Below are positions 35,525 to 43,134 of a stretch of 64,000 nucleotides of DNA, one piece after another. The stretch is from Dyella humicola (GTDB lineage: Bacteria > Pseudomonadota > Gammaproteobacteria > Xanthomonadales > Rhodanobacteraceae). Made by a program: the position numbers and the translations under genes. The stretch covers positions 3,100,001-3,164,000 of the forward strand of contig NZ_JAPDPC010000001.1 in the NCBI RefSeq assembly GCF_026283945.1, read 5' to 3'. Every line of letters begins with the position of its first letter. The stretch's first letter is position 1. The notes below the pieces were generated by a model. It did no database searches and had not been told where the DNA came from. It saw only the letters and a list, made by a program, of their open reading frames with translations.

Positions 35525-36072
35525 TGTCCTCGACCGAGCTGACTGCCTTTCGGATGGCGCGACCGCGCGAGGCGAGTACGACGCTTGCGGCGCGATGGTC
35601 GGGAGTGCTCCCGGATGCCTTGCTGCTGTTGGTCGCCCGCTGGGGAATCGCTTCGGTGTTCTTCCAGTCGGGTCGTACCAAGGTCGAGGGGTTCCTGTCG
35701 ATCAAGCCGTCGACCTACGACCTGTTCGCCTCGGAGTACCACCTGCCGCTGATTTCGCCGGAATGGGCGGCTCGCCTGGCCACTGGAGCGGAACACCTCT
35801 TCCCCCTGTTGCTGGTGCTGGGGCTGTGCTCGCGGGCGTCCGCGCTCGCCCTGTTGGGCATGACCACGGTGATCGAGATCTTCGTCTATCCGGACGCCTG
35901 GCCGACGCACCTGAGCTGGGCCGGCTTGCTCCTGCCGATCATCGCCCGCGGTGGTGGCAAGTGGTCGCTCGACCACCTGTTGCGCCGTTGGCGCGAACGC
36001 CGCGAAACGCAACGCCAGGGCACGCCCCAAGCTTTCTCATCATTGGCACCAAAGGGAGCCCACCATGCGTAA
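35524..36072 (+). CDS. DoxX-family membrane protein
   Basis: A 182-residue integral membrane protein with about four hydrophobic helices. DoxX features are seen: [19 protein letters not shown] near the start, then [15 protein letters not shown] and [22 protein letters not shown]. DoxX-like genes are common companions of bufferin operons, where they may act in quinone-linked redox chemistry; this is inference. The start overlaps the bufA1 stop and the end overlaps the next hydrolase gene by eight bases, so it is firmly within the operon. Confidence 0.88.
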   Translation: MSSTELTAFRMARPREASTTLAARWSGVLPDALLLLVARWGIASVFFQSGRTKVEGFLSIKPSTYDLFASEYHLPLISPEWAARLATGAEHLFPLLLVLGLCSRASALALLGMTTVIEIFVYPDAWPTHLSWAGLLLPIIARGGGKWSLDHLLRRWRERRETQRQGTPQAFSSLAPKGAHHA

Positions 36073-36820
36073 ATTGTTGAGTTTCACCCTTGCCCTCATG
36101 GCATCGACCGGTTTCGCGCATGCGGCCGAGGTGGCGCCCACCGGCGTCAAGAACATCGTGATCGTCCCTGGTGCTTTCGTCGACGGTTCGGGCTGGCATG
36201 TGGTGCACGACATCCTGATCCACAAGGGCTACAGCGTGAACATCGTGCAGCCCCGCATCGACACCTTGCTCAACGACGCCGAGGCGGTCAACCGCCAGCT
36301 GCGCAAGGAAGACGGTCCGACCCTGCTGGTCGGCAGCGACTACGGCGGCGCCGTGATCAGCCAGGCCGGCAATCGCGACAAGGTCAAGGGCTTGGTCTAT
36401 GTGGCCGCCGTAGCGCCGACCGTTGGCGAAAGCACGCTCCAGCTGGTCGAGTCCATGCCCGAGCCCAGTAACGATCTTCAGCCCTCCTGGGACGGCTACA
36501 TCTACGTCAAGGAAAAGCAGTTCGGCGCCGATTTTGGTGGCGACTTGACCACCAACCGCACCAATTTCCTGGCCGTGTCGCAGGTGCCGGGAACGGTAGG
36601 TGCGCTGCGCGCCATGACCGAGACAGCCGCCTGGCGCAACAAGCCCAGCTGGGCCGTCGTTGCGACCGAAGACCGCGTGTACAGCCCCGAGCTTCAGCGC
36701 TCGATGTACCAGCGCGCCGGATCCAAGGTCACCGAGATCAAAGGCAGCCACCTCGTCTACATGTCGCAGCCGGAACAGGTCGCACAAGTCATCGAAGACG
36801 CGGCGAAGAGCCTGAAGTAA
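36065..36820 (+). CDS. Exported alpha/beta hydrolase with Asp in place of the nucleophile Ser
   Basis: A 251-residue exported protein (signal peptide ending FAHA at residue 20) that is clearly related to the Ser hydrolase at 6796: [17 protein letters not shown] and KGSHLVYMS align. At the nucleophile elbow the paralogue has GHSYGG, while this one reads GSDYGG with Asp92 (codon GAC). Asp nucleophiles occur in haloalkane dehalogenases and epoxide hydrolases, but the following Trp typical of dehalogenases is Tyr here. The acid and His positions are kept, so it is probably folded and perhaps active. It lies inside the bufferin operon and overlaps doxX. Confidence 0.88.
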   Translation: MRKLLSFTLALMASTGFAHAAEVAPTGVKNIVIVPGAFVDGSGWHVVHDILIHKGYSVNIVQPRIDTLLNDAEAVNRQLRKEDGPTLLVGSDYGGAVISQAGNRDKVKGLVYVAAVAPTVGESTLQLVESMPEPSNDLQPSWDGYIYVKEKQFGADFGGDLTTNRTNFLAVSQVPGTVGALRAMTETAAWRNKPSWAVVATEDRVYSPELQRSMYQRAGSKVTEIKGSHLVYMSQPEQVAQVIEDAAKSLK

Positions 36821-36871
36821 CCCCACACCCACCACCACGGTCCCTCCGGACCCACCCCCAGGAGTATCACC

Positions 36872-37156
36872 ATGTCCATCATCGCCACCAAGTCACGTAG
36901 CGGCTTTGCTGCCGCCGCCGCCGCTGTCGCCCTTGCTCTTGCCTCGCTCCATGCACCGGTGCACGCCGCCGACCAAGGTTCCCAGAAGCAGGAGCCAACC
37001 CGTTGCTACGGTGTCAACTCCTGCAAGGGCCAAAGCCTGTGCGCAACGGCCAAGCACGACTGCAAGGGCCTCAATGGCTGCAAGGGCCAGGGCGTCGTCG
37101 TGAAGACGCCAAGCGAGTGCACCGCCGCTGGCGGCACGCTGACCGAGCCCAAGTGA
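36872..37156 (+). CDS. bufA2: BufA2-family bufferin precursor
   Basis: A 94-residue second bufferin precursor. A signal peptide (AAAAVALALASLHAPVHA, cleavage near residue 32) precedes a Lys- and Gly-rich mature part. It has six Cys: RCYGVNSC, SLCAT, HDC, GLNGC and SEC. It shares the CYGV start of the mature region with BufA1 but has a different Cys spacing. A good AGGAG site precedes the ATG at 36872. The product is probably modified by BufB and binds copper or a related metal in the periplasm. A perfect hairpin separates it from bufB. Confidence 0.9.
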   Translation: MSIIATKSRSGFAAAAAAVALALASLHAPVHAADQGSQKQEPTRCYGVNSCKGQSLCATAKHDCKGLNGCKGQGVVVKTPSECTAAGGTLTEPK

Positions 37157-37164
37157 TCGAATCG

Positions 37165-37189
37165 CTGGACCCGCGCCATGCGGGTCCAG
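37165..37189 (+). terminator. 10-bp perfect hairpin between bufA2 and bufB
   Basis: CTGGACCCGC pairs exactly with GCGGGTCCAG around a five-base loop, nine bases after the bufA2 stop and about 30 bases before bufB. It has no U-run. It could reduce read-through or protect the upstream mRNA, giving more precursor peptide than enzyme. Confidence 0.55.
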
Positions 37190-37219
37190 CCCTCGCCCGT
37201 GCTGACCAGGAACCTTGCC

Positions 37220-38065
37220 ATGCTCACCACCCTACCCACTTTTGCAGGCTTCGGACTTGGCTTGCGCCGCGAGCACTACCGCGACTTCCTCGAAACCGAC
37301 GTACCCGTCGACTTTGTCGAAGTGATCTCGGAAAACTTCATGGTCGACGGCGGGCAGCCACGACATATCCTGCGCCAGGTGCGCGAACGTCATCCCATGG
37401 CGTTGCACGGTGTATCCATGTCGATCGGTTCCGCGGATGGCCTCAATCACAGCTACCTCCGGCGCCTGCGGGCGCTGGTCGACGAGATTGATCCGCTGTT
37501 CGTGTCGGATCACCTGAGCTGGTCACGCATTGACCACTTCAACTCGCATGATCTGCTGCCGCTGCCCTACACCGAAGAAGCGTTGGAAATTGTCTGCGAC
37601 AACATCATGACGGCGCAGGACACTCTCGGCCGATCGATGTTGTTCGAGAACCCCTCGAGCTATATCGCCTTCCCTGGGCAGGCCATGCCCGAGTGGGAAT
37701 TCCTCGGCGAAATGTCGCGCCGCACCGGCTGCGGCTTGCTGCTGGACATCAATAATGTCTATGTCAGTTCGCGCAACCACGGACTGGACGCGTATGCGTA
37801 TCTTCGTGGCATTCCGCTTGACCGGGTACGCCAGATTCATCTTGCGGGGCACACGCAGGGCCCCGAACTGCTGATCGACACCCACGACCAACCGGTCTGT
37901 GACGATGTCTGGTCGCTATACGCCGAGGCGACGACGATGCTGGGTCCCGTGGCGACCATGATCGAGCGCGATGATGCCATCCCTCCGCTTGCTGACCTGA
38001 TCGAAGAGCTCGACATCGCACGCGCTATCCGCTGGAACAAACAGCAGATGTTGGAGGCCGCATGA
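37220..38065 (+). CDS. bufB: MNIO-family bufferin maturase (DUF692)
   Basis: A 281-residue multinuclear non-haem iron-dependent oxidase of the DUF692 family. The TIM-barrel metal ligands can be seen as Glu in VEVISENFM, His in ALHGVSMSIG, SDHLSW, Glu in ENPSSY, Asp in LLLDINNVYVS, HLAGHT and ERDD. In described bufferin and related RiPP systems these enzymes modify Cys of the precursor to thiooxazole-type groups. The ATG at 37220 has AGGA upstream. The last codons overlap bufC (ATGA). Confidence 0.95.
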   Translation: MLTTLPTFAGFGLGLRREHYRDFLETDVPVDFVEVISENFMVDGGQPRHILRQVRERHPMALHGVSMSIGSADGLNHSYLRRLRALVDEIDPLFVSDHLSWSRIDHFNSHDLLPLPYTEEALEIVCDNIMTAQDTLGRSMLFENPSSYIAFPGQAMPEWEFLGEMSRRTGCGLLLDINNVYVSSRNHGLDAYAYLRGIPLDRVRQIHLAGHTQGPELLIDTHDQPVCDDVWSLYAEATTMLGPVATMIERDDAIPPLADLIEELDIARAIRWNKQQMLEAA

Positions 38066-38811
38066 ACCTTGCCACGCTGCAACGAGGCTTCCGCACCTGG
38101 CTGGTTGCTTCATCGAGCGAGGCTACGCTGCGGCAGCTTGGCGCCGGCGCCACGGCAGGCCTGGACGTCTACCAGAACAACTACCGAGCGCAATTGGTCG
38201 GCTGCCTCGAGTTGAGCTTTCCGCAACTGCGCACCTGGCTCGGGCACGCGGCTTTTCTGGAGACGGCGATCACCCATATCGACAGTCACCCACCGCATGC
38301 CTGGACCCTCGATGCCTACGGCATCGACTTCGACCAGACCTTGCAGGCGAGATTTCCGCACAACCCGGACATCCACGAGCTGGCTTGGATCGAGTGGGCC
38401 CTGTCGGAGTCGTTCGTTGCCGCCGACGCGATTCGCATGTCGAGTGACGAACTGCAGACGGTCAACTGGGACGCGGCTCGCATCTGCCTCCATCCCAGCT
38501 TGCGCCAACACACCGCGACAACCAATGCGGAAGCTATCTGGTCTGCGCTACAAGATGGCGCTGAGCCACCGGAAAGCGAAGTGCTGCCAACGCCGGGCGG
38601 CCTGATCGTCTGGCGCCACGAGTTCACCTCCCGCCTCAGGTTTGTCGACACGATCGAACACGAGGCACTGCTGTCGCTACGCGACGACGACCGTTTCACC
38701 ACGTGGTGTGATGCCCTGGTCGATCGTCTGGGTGAAGAAGCCGGCGTTGCCATGGCCGGCCAACTGCTCGCCGACTGGCTTGCAGCCGGCATCGTTACCG
38801 GAACACGGTGA
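38062..38811 (+). CDS. bufC: HvfC/BufC-family partner protein (DUF2063)
   Basis: A 249-residue protein with the N-terminal DUF2063 domain (LATLQRGFRTWL; DVYQNNYRAQLVGCLELSFP), the standard partner of DUF692 enzymes, probably presenting the precursor peptide to the oxidase. The C-terminal part (LIVWRHEFTSRLRFVDTIEHEALL) is less conserved and may be a winged-helix-like precursor-recognition unit. Start overlaps bufB. It is the last gene of the operon; 141 bp follow before the convergent MFS gene. Confidence 0.93.
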   Translation: MNLATLQRGFRTWLVASSSEATLRQLGAGATAGLDVYQNNYRAQLVGCLELSFPQLRTWLGHAAFLETAITHIDSHPPHAWTLDAYGIDFDQTLQARFPHNPDIHELAWIEWALSESFVAADAIRMSSDELQTVNWDAARICLHPSLRQHTATTNAEAIWSALQDGAEPPESEVLPTPGGLIVWRHEFTSRLRFVDTIEHEALLSLRDDDRFTTWCDALVDRLGEEAGVAMAGQLLADWLAAGIVTGTR

Positions 38812-38952
38812 ACGGTGGGCTTGGCGCGCAACGAGCCGTGTCAGCCTCGCCATCGGTGCGCCAGCCGCAAATGCTGCCCCGACGCGTCGCCGACCGTTCG
38901 CAATGAGTCGCGTCGTCCTCAAGCTAGAACTTGTGGTAACCCACAACCGCCG

Positions 38953-40230
38953 TCACGCACGGCCTCGCTGTGTTGTTCGCACGCGAATCCACTGATTAAG
39001 TCCCGCACATAGCGCCAGTAGCGCTGCGGTAACGAAGAACACCTCACGCAAACCCACCCAGGCACCGATCTGCCCACCGACGAGGGGGCCGATCACCTGT
39101 CCGGAAAACTGCGCCGACTGCAGATAGCCCAGCGTCTTGCCGGCCTTGCTCTCGTCGACCGCATGGCGCACCAGCCTGGCCACCGAGGGAAGCAGGCCAG
39201 CGATCGTCATGCCCATGAGGCCTCGCAACAAAGCCAACTGCCACCACTGCGTCACGAAGGCCTGGGGCAACATCAGTGCGCTGGTCGCCAGCAAACAGGC
39301 CACGATGACCTTGCCACTCCCTACACGGTCGGCCAGCGCACCGAGCCGGGCAGCCGTCAGCATGCTGCCGAAGGCCGAGGCAGCCATGACGAAGCCCGCC
39401 GTTTGTGCCAGGTGATTACGCGGCACGCCAAGCTGCCCGATATACACGGTGATAATCGGCTCGATCGACATATTGGCCAGCAGCACCATCATCGCCGTGA
39501 CGAGCAAGCTGAAGATCAACCAGCGATCCGTGCTGATCGATGGTGTGGTGTTCTCCGCGACGCGCGCATTGGCGTCCAAGGTGCGATCGAAATCTTCCCT
39601 GACCAGGAAGATGGTCGCCGCCGCGGCCAGCGCAATCATCGCGCCGCCCACAAAGAAGGTTCCGCGGATCCCCACCAGGCCAGGCAGGAAGCCGCCTACG
39701 AGCGGCCCCACCAGGTTTCCCGTCAATGCACCCGTGGACAACACGCCGAGTGCCCAGCCCGATTTATCCCGCGGCGCCTGCGTGCCGATCATCACCACTG
39801 AAGCCGAGGCATAACCACCGACCAGACCCGCCAGCAGTCGAAGCACCACGAGTTCGACCACGTTGTGCGCCATACCGATCAGCGACATCAACACGGCCAT
39901 GCCGATGGCCGCCCGCACGAGCATGGGTTTGCGGCCGAAACGATCGGCCAGGTGCCCCCATAGCGGCGCGGTGATGGCCGTGCCGAGGAAGGTCGCACCA
40001 AAGGCAACGCCCGACCATTGCACCACCGCCGAAGCCGGCTGCACGCCAAGTTGCTCGACGTAGAGCGGCAGGAAAGGCAGCAGCATGCTGAGGCTCACCA
40101 GGGTGGTGAACGAGCCGAACGTGCTTACCGCGAGGTTGCGCTTCCAGTAATCGGCGTTGCGTTCAGCGTAACCAGCCCGGCCAGCACCTGGCTGCAGGCC
40201 ATAGCTCACCGACTTCATCTGCGCTGACAT
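38953..40230 (-). CDS. MFS transporter, MdtG-like
   Basis: A 425-residue, 12-helix major-facilitator exporter. Motif A appears as GHLADRFGRKPMLV between helices 2 and 3, and TGNLVGPLVGG near helix 5 is an antiporter (motif C-like) signature. The ATG at 40228-40230 has a GAGG ribosome site; an upstream frame to 40320 was rejected. It is the last of four same-strand genes (LysR, SDR, tautomerase, MFS) with gaps of about 50-110 bp, suggesting export of a compound processed by the enzymes. Confidence 0.9.
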   Translation of the reverse strand: MSAQMKSVSYGLQPGAGRAGYAERNADYWKRNLAVSTFGSFTTLVSLSMLLPFLPLYVEQLGVQPASAVVQWSGVAFGATFLGTAITAPLWGHLADRFGRKPMLVRAAIGMAVLMSLIGMAHNVVELVVLRLLAGLVGGYASASVVMIGTQAPRDKSGWALGVLSTGALTGNLVGPLVGGFLPGLVGIRGTFFVGGAMIALAAAATIFLVREDFDRTLDANARVAENTTPSISTDRWLIFSLLVTAMMVLLANMSIEPIITVYIGQLGVPRNHLAQTAGFVMAASAFGSMLTAARLGALADRVGSGKVIVACLLATSALMLPQAFVTQWWQLALLRGLMGMTIAGLLPSVARLVRHAVDESKAGKTLGYLQSAQFSGQVIGPLVGGQIGAWVGLREVFFVTAALLALCAGLNQWIRVRTTQRGRA

Positions 40231-40307
40231 TCTGCAATCCTCGTGACAACACATCCCGGCTACCAACCCGTGCCGAGTGTTTGCCACTGCACCTTCAATG
40301 AAGCAGT

Positions 40308-40332
40308 GGCTGCGCGACAAGGCCGCGCAGCC
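40308..40332 (-). terminator. Hairpin after the tautomerase gene
   Basis: GGCTGCGCG pairs with CGCGCAGCC around a seven-base loop, just downstream of the tautomerase stop on the minus strand and before the MFS gene. No U-run; it could attenuate read-through. Confidence 0.4.
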
Positions 40333-40339
40333 GCCAGCA

Positions 40340-40576
40340 CTACTTCTGCTTTGACTGGTGCTGCTTGCGATATTCGGGGACCGGCAAACCGCCCCAGCCC
40401 CAATTTTCCAGCTCCACTTCGTCGATGGCGACGAAAGTGGAGTCCAGCGGCTTGTTCAGGACATCGAGCAGCAACTGGCTGACGCCCTTGATCAAGGCAG
40501 CCTTCTGCTCTGCAGTGGCTGCACTGAGGCCAGGCGCCGAACCCTCACGGGTAATCTTGATGTTCACGAAAGGCAT
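40340..40576 (-). CDS. 4-oxalocrotonate tautomerase family protein
   Basis: A 78-residue tautomerase beginning MPFVNIKITREG, so the catalytic Pro1 is exposed after Met removal. The KAALIKGVSQLLLDVLNK helix and FVAIDEVELENWGWGG loop match the 4-OT family. Homologues isomerise 2-hydroxymuconate-type enols. A GAGGAG ribosome site precedes the ATG at 40574-40576. It lies in a run with an SDR and an MFS exporter. No ring-cleavage genes are adjacent, so the substrate is unknown. Confidence 0.93.
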   Translation of the reverse strand: MPFVNIKITREGSAPGLSAATAEQKAALIKGVSQLLLDVLNKPLDSTFVAIDEVELENWGWGGLPVPEYRKQHQSKQK

Positions 40577-40595
40577 GACTGTCTCCTCGAGGGAT

Positions 40596-40618
40596 GGGGT
40601 GGGCATGCTGCCCACCCC
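40596..40618 (-). promoter_or_regulatory. 10-bp hairpin upstream of the tautomerase gene
   Basis: GGGGTGGGCA pairs perfectly with TGCCCACCCC around a three-base loop, between the SDR stop and the tautomerase ribosome site. It may be an attenuator, or may stabilise the processed downstream mRNA. Confidence 0.45.
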
Positions 40619-40626
40619 GTTTCGCC

Positions 40627-41337
40627 TTAGTGGCCGGCGCTCTGGCCACCGTCAACGTGCAGGATCTCACCAGTGACGAAACCGGCCGAGTCGAGATAAA
40701 TGACGGCGTCGGTGATGTCGGACATCTCGCCCATGCGGCCCACCGGGTGCAGACCCGCGAGCACCCCGTGCGTCTCTGGCGCATGCATCGGGCTCTTGAT
40801 GATGCCCGGCGCCACCGCATTCACGCGGATGCCGCGCTTGGCGTACTCGATGGCGAGCGACTTGGTGGCCGCGTTGAGGCCGCCCTTGGTGAGCGAAGCC
40901 AGCACCGACGGCACGCCGTCGATCGCGTGGTCGACCAGGCTCGTGCTGATGCTCACGATGTGGCCGCTGCCCTGCTTCTCCATCTCCGCCACCGCGAGCT
41001 GGCTGATGTGGAAGAAACCGGTGAGGTTCACCGACAACACGTTGGCGTAATCTTCAGCCGTGTAGTCCGTGAACGGCTTGGCGACAAAGATGCCCGCGTT
41101 GTTGACCAGAGTGTCGATGCGGCCGAAGCGCGACAACGCTTCCGTGACAATGCGCTGCGCGACGGCGCGGTCAGCGATGTCGCCCGGCACCGCAATCACG
41201 TCGGGATCGCTGGACGGCTTGATCGAGCGGGAGTTGGCAACGACGCGATAATTGCGGTCGCGGAAGGCCTTGACCAGCGCAGCGCCGATGCCCTGCGACG
41301 CGCCAGTGACAATGGCGACTTTCTGTTGACTGTTCAT
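40627..41337 (-). CDS. SDR-fold protein lacking the catalytic Tyr
   Basis: A 236-residue short-chain dehydrogenase fold. The cofactor motif TGASQGIGA (11-19), NNAGIF, the Ser region VSISTS and the C-terminal DGGQSAGH are normal. At the active site the expected Tyr-x3-Lys reads ASLTK: Lys151 is present but position 147 is Ala (codon GCT). Without Tyr the usual acid-base step is not possible, so it may use another residue, be a binding protein, or be an atypical subfamily. It lies between a LysR regulator and the tautomerase. Confidence 0.88.
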   Translation of the reverse strand: MNSQQKVAIVTGASQGIGAALVKAFRDRNYRVVANSRSIKPSSDPDVIAVPGDIADRAVAQRIVTEALSRFGRIDTLVNNAGIFVAKPFTDYTAEDYANVLSVNLTGFFHISQLAVAEMEKQGSGHIVSISTSLVDHAIDGVPSVLASLTKGGLNAATKSLAIEYAKRGIRVNAVAPGIIKSPMHAPETHGVLAGLHPVGRMGEMSDITDAVIYLDSAGFVTGEILHVDGGQSAGH

Positions 41338-41441
41338 ACGGTATGCACTCCTAGAGAGAGGGGATTTCAAGCTGATGCGTATCGGGCTCGTCGCTCCGAT
41401 GTGTCTAATCTAGGCGTGCATGGCGGATAAGCGAATCCCTG

Positions 41442-42413
41442 CTATTCGGCAGACATTCTTCCGCGCCGCGGTGGAATCGGCGCTTCGGGCGGCGTCTCCG
41501 CCTCCTTCGCCAGGCACGCGAAGCGAGAGCGCAGGCGCGGCAGCGCGAAGTCGACGAAGGCACGCACCTTCGGCACCGACAACCGTCCATACGGCGACAC
41601 GATGTGAACAGGGAGTGGCGTAGGCTCGGCGTCGGCGAGTACGACGCGCAGCAAACCCTGCTTGATCTCCGACGCGACGTGGTACGAGAGAAGCCGCGTC
41701 ACGCCGTGCCCTTCCACCGCCGATGCAATGGCTCCGCGTACGTTATTGATCACCAGTCGAGGGGTTAACGAGACGGAACGAGGAACCGACGATCCCTCCA
41801 GAGGCGGGAAACTCCACGATTCCAGACCCATATGCGCCATGGCGATGATCTGGTGCTTTCCAAGGTCAGCGGGTTCCGCGATGCGGGGATGCGTCGCCAG
41901 GTAGCGCGGCGAAGCCACGATCACCCGACGCACTTCCCCAATTCGATGGGCAACCAGGGTCGAGTCGGCTAGATGGGTGATGCGCAAGGCCAGGTCCATG
42001 CCTTCGTCGATCAGATTCACCGCTCGTTCCAGCATGTGCAGTCGAACGTTGACGGTGGGGTATTCGTCCATGAACGCATCGACGATGGGCCGCAGAATCT
42101 GCACGCCGGCGAACACCGTCGCGGTGATGGTCAACGTTCCACGAGGCACGGAACGCTCGCCTGCCGCACTGCGATCGGCCTCCTCCAGATCCATGAGCAG
42201 CTTGCGACAGGCCGTGGCATAGCGCTCGCCCGCCTCACTCAACTTGATGGAACGTGTCGTCCTGTGCAGCAGCGGCACGCCGACATGATCTTCAAGAAAG
42301 GCAATCGCCCTGCTCACCGCCGCCGGTGACCGCCCGGTCTTGCGACTGGCGCCAGCGAGACTCCCTTCATCGAGCGCCGCAACGAAGACTTTCATGGCAT
42401 CTATGCGGTCCAT
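41442..42413 (-). CDS. LysR-family transcriptional regulator
   Basis: A 323-residue LTTR with an N-terminal winged helix-turn-helix (MKVFVAALDEGSLAGASRKTGRSPAAVSRAIAFLE split by the turn) and a PBP-like effector domain. The ATG at 42411-42413 is favoured over one at 42417-42419 because AGGA lies six bases upstream of it but touches the earlier ATG. It is upstream of the SDR-tautomerase-MFS run in the same direction rather than divergent, so it may be read into them or act from its own promoter. Confidence 0.9.
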   Translation of the reverse strand: MDRIDAMKVFVAALDEGSLAGASRKTGRSPAAVSRAIAFLEDHVGVPLLHRTTRSIKLSEAGERYATACRKLLMDLEEADRSAAGERSVPRGTLTITATVFAGVQILRPIVDAFMDEYPTVNVRLHMLERAVNLIDEGMDLALRITHLADSTLVAHRIGEVRRVIVASPRYLATHPRIAEPADLGKHQIIAMAHMGLESWSFPPLEGSSVPRSVSLTPRLVINNVRGAIASAVEGHGVTRLLSYHVASEIKQGLLRVVLADAEPTPLPVHIVSPYGRLSVPKVRAFVDFALPRLRSRFACLAKEAETPPEAPIPPRRGRMSAE

Positions 42414-42686
42414 ATACATTCCTGGCGAGTGCGCGATGGAGAACGGAGCCTGGAAAGTGTCCTACGACCCCGCATATTCGGCTAGCCATAGCCGATTTCC
42501 TTGAAGTCAGATGTATCGTGCTCGTGAAGAACCATGCGGGCAGACCGCGGCACGCACCCGGACTGGGTTGGATGGCCTCCGCCAGGTCGTGCGTAAGCGG
42601 AAGCCCTTACTCGCACACGAGCGGCCCACCAGACCTGGCGCTGGACGTTCGGCATGGGAATTCCATGGCACGAAATGCCGCTTAGA
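42414..42686. other. Intergenic DNA upstream of the LysR gene
   Basis: About 270 bp without a supported gene. It contains the LysR promoter region; I could not identify clear hexamers. The MITE-like element begins at its end. Confidence 0.35.
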
Positions 42687-42801
42687 GCCTCTTCAAAGTC
42701 TCTTTGCGGTCGAAAGCCCCTCCCTAACCCTCCCCTGCGACCGCAGGGGGGGGAGGCTTGGAGTGGGTGCTTGTGGGCCGCCGCCGAGACTTTGAACAGG
42801 C
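42687..42801. mobile_element. 115-bp MITE-like element with 16-bp terminal inverted repeats
   Basis: The left end GCCTCTTCAAAGTCTC and right end GAGACTTTGAACAGGC are inverted copies with one mismatch in 16. Inside is a strong hairpin CCCCTGCG-AC-CGCAGGGG (42732-42749) within a C-rich/G-rich stretch. TTAGA occurs directly before the left end and two bases after the right end, possibly a target duplication. It has no coding capacity, as expected of a non-autonomous element or large REP-type repeat. The right copy of TTAGA carries the stop codon of the adjacent tautomerase-like gene. Confidence 0.55.
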
Positions 42802-42803
42802 GG

Positions 42804-43013
42804 TTAGACGTCCGACCGAATGCCCGTGAAATCGACGCGATGCTCGTCGTTCTCGATGACGTGATGACCGCCACCTTCGTGGATGACGAGAACGACTTGC
42901 TCGCGCGGCTCGCCGGTGAGCTTGCTGACTGCGTCGATCAACCCGGCAGCAAGCGCTCGCAATCGTTCGTCGGATCGTTCGCTACGCAGATCGATGGTGA
43001 GTATGGCCAACAC
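42804..43013 (-). CDS. Tautomerase-like protein without N-terminal Pro
   Basis: A 69-residue (or 68 if TTG is used) protein with the 4-OT-like pattern ILTIDLRSERSDERLRALAAGLIDAVSKLTGEPREQVVLVIHE. GGGAGG lies just upstream of in-frame GTG (43011-43013) and TTG (43008-43010) codons; TTG would give Ala as residue 2 in the place of the family's Pro1. An ATG at 43034 is possible but puts extra residues before the strand. Either way Pro1 is missing, so it may be inactive, a partner subunit, or have different chemistry. It lies downstream of the nitronate monooxygenase on the same strand. Confidence 0.65.
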   Translation of the reverse strand: MLAILTIDLRSERSDERLRALAAGLIDAVSKLTGEPREQVVLVIHEGGGHHVIENDEHRVDFTGIRSDV

Positions 43014-43134
43014 GGCCTCCCGGGATCGAAACAAGGGTCACCAGGCGCGCTAGCCGCGGCTTGGCGAGACAAACACAGCCGTCGTGCGGCGGGCGGGAAA
43101 CCACGCCTTCTTCACGGCAGCTTCAAACACGAGC

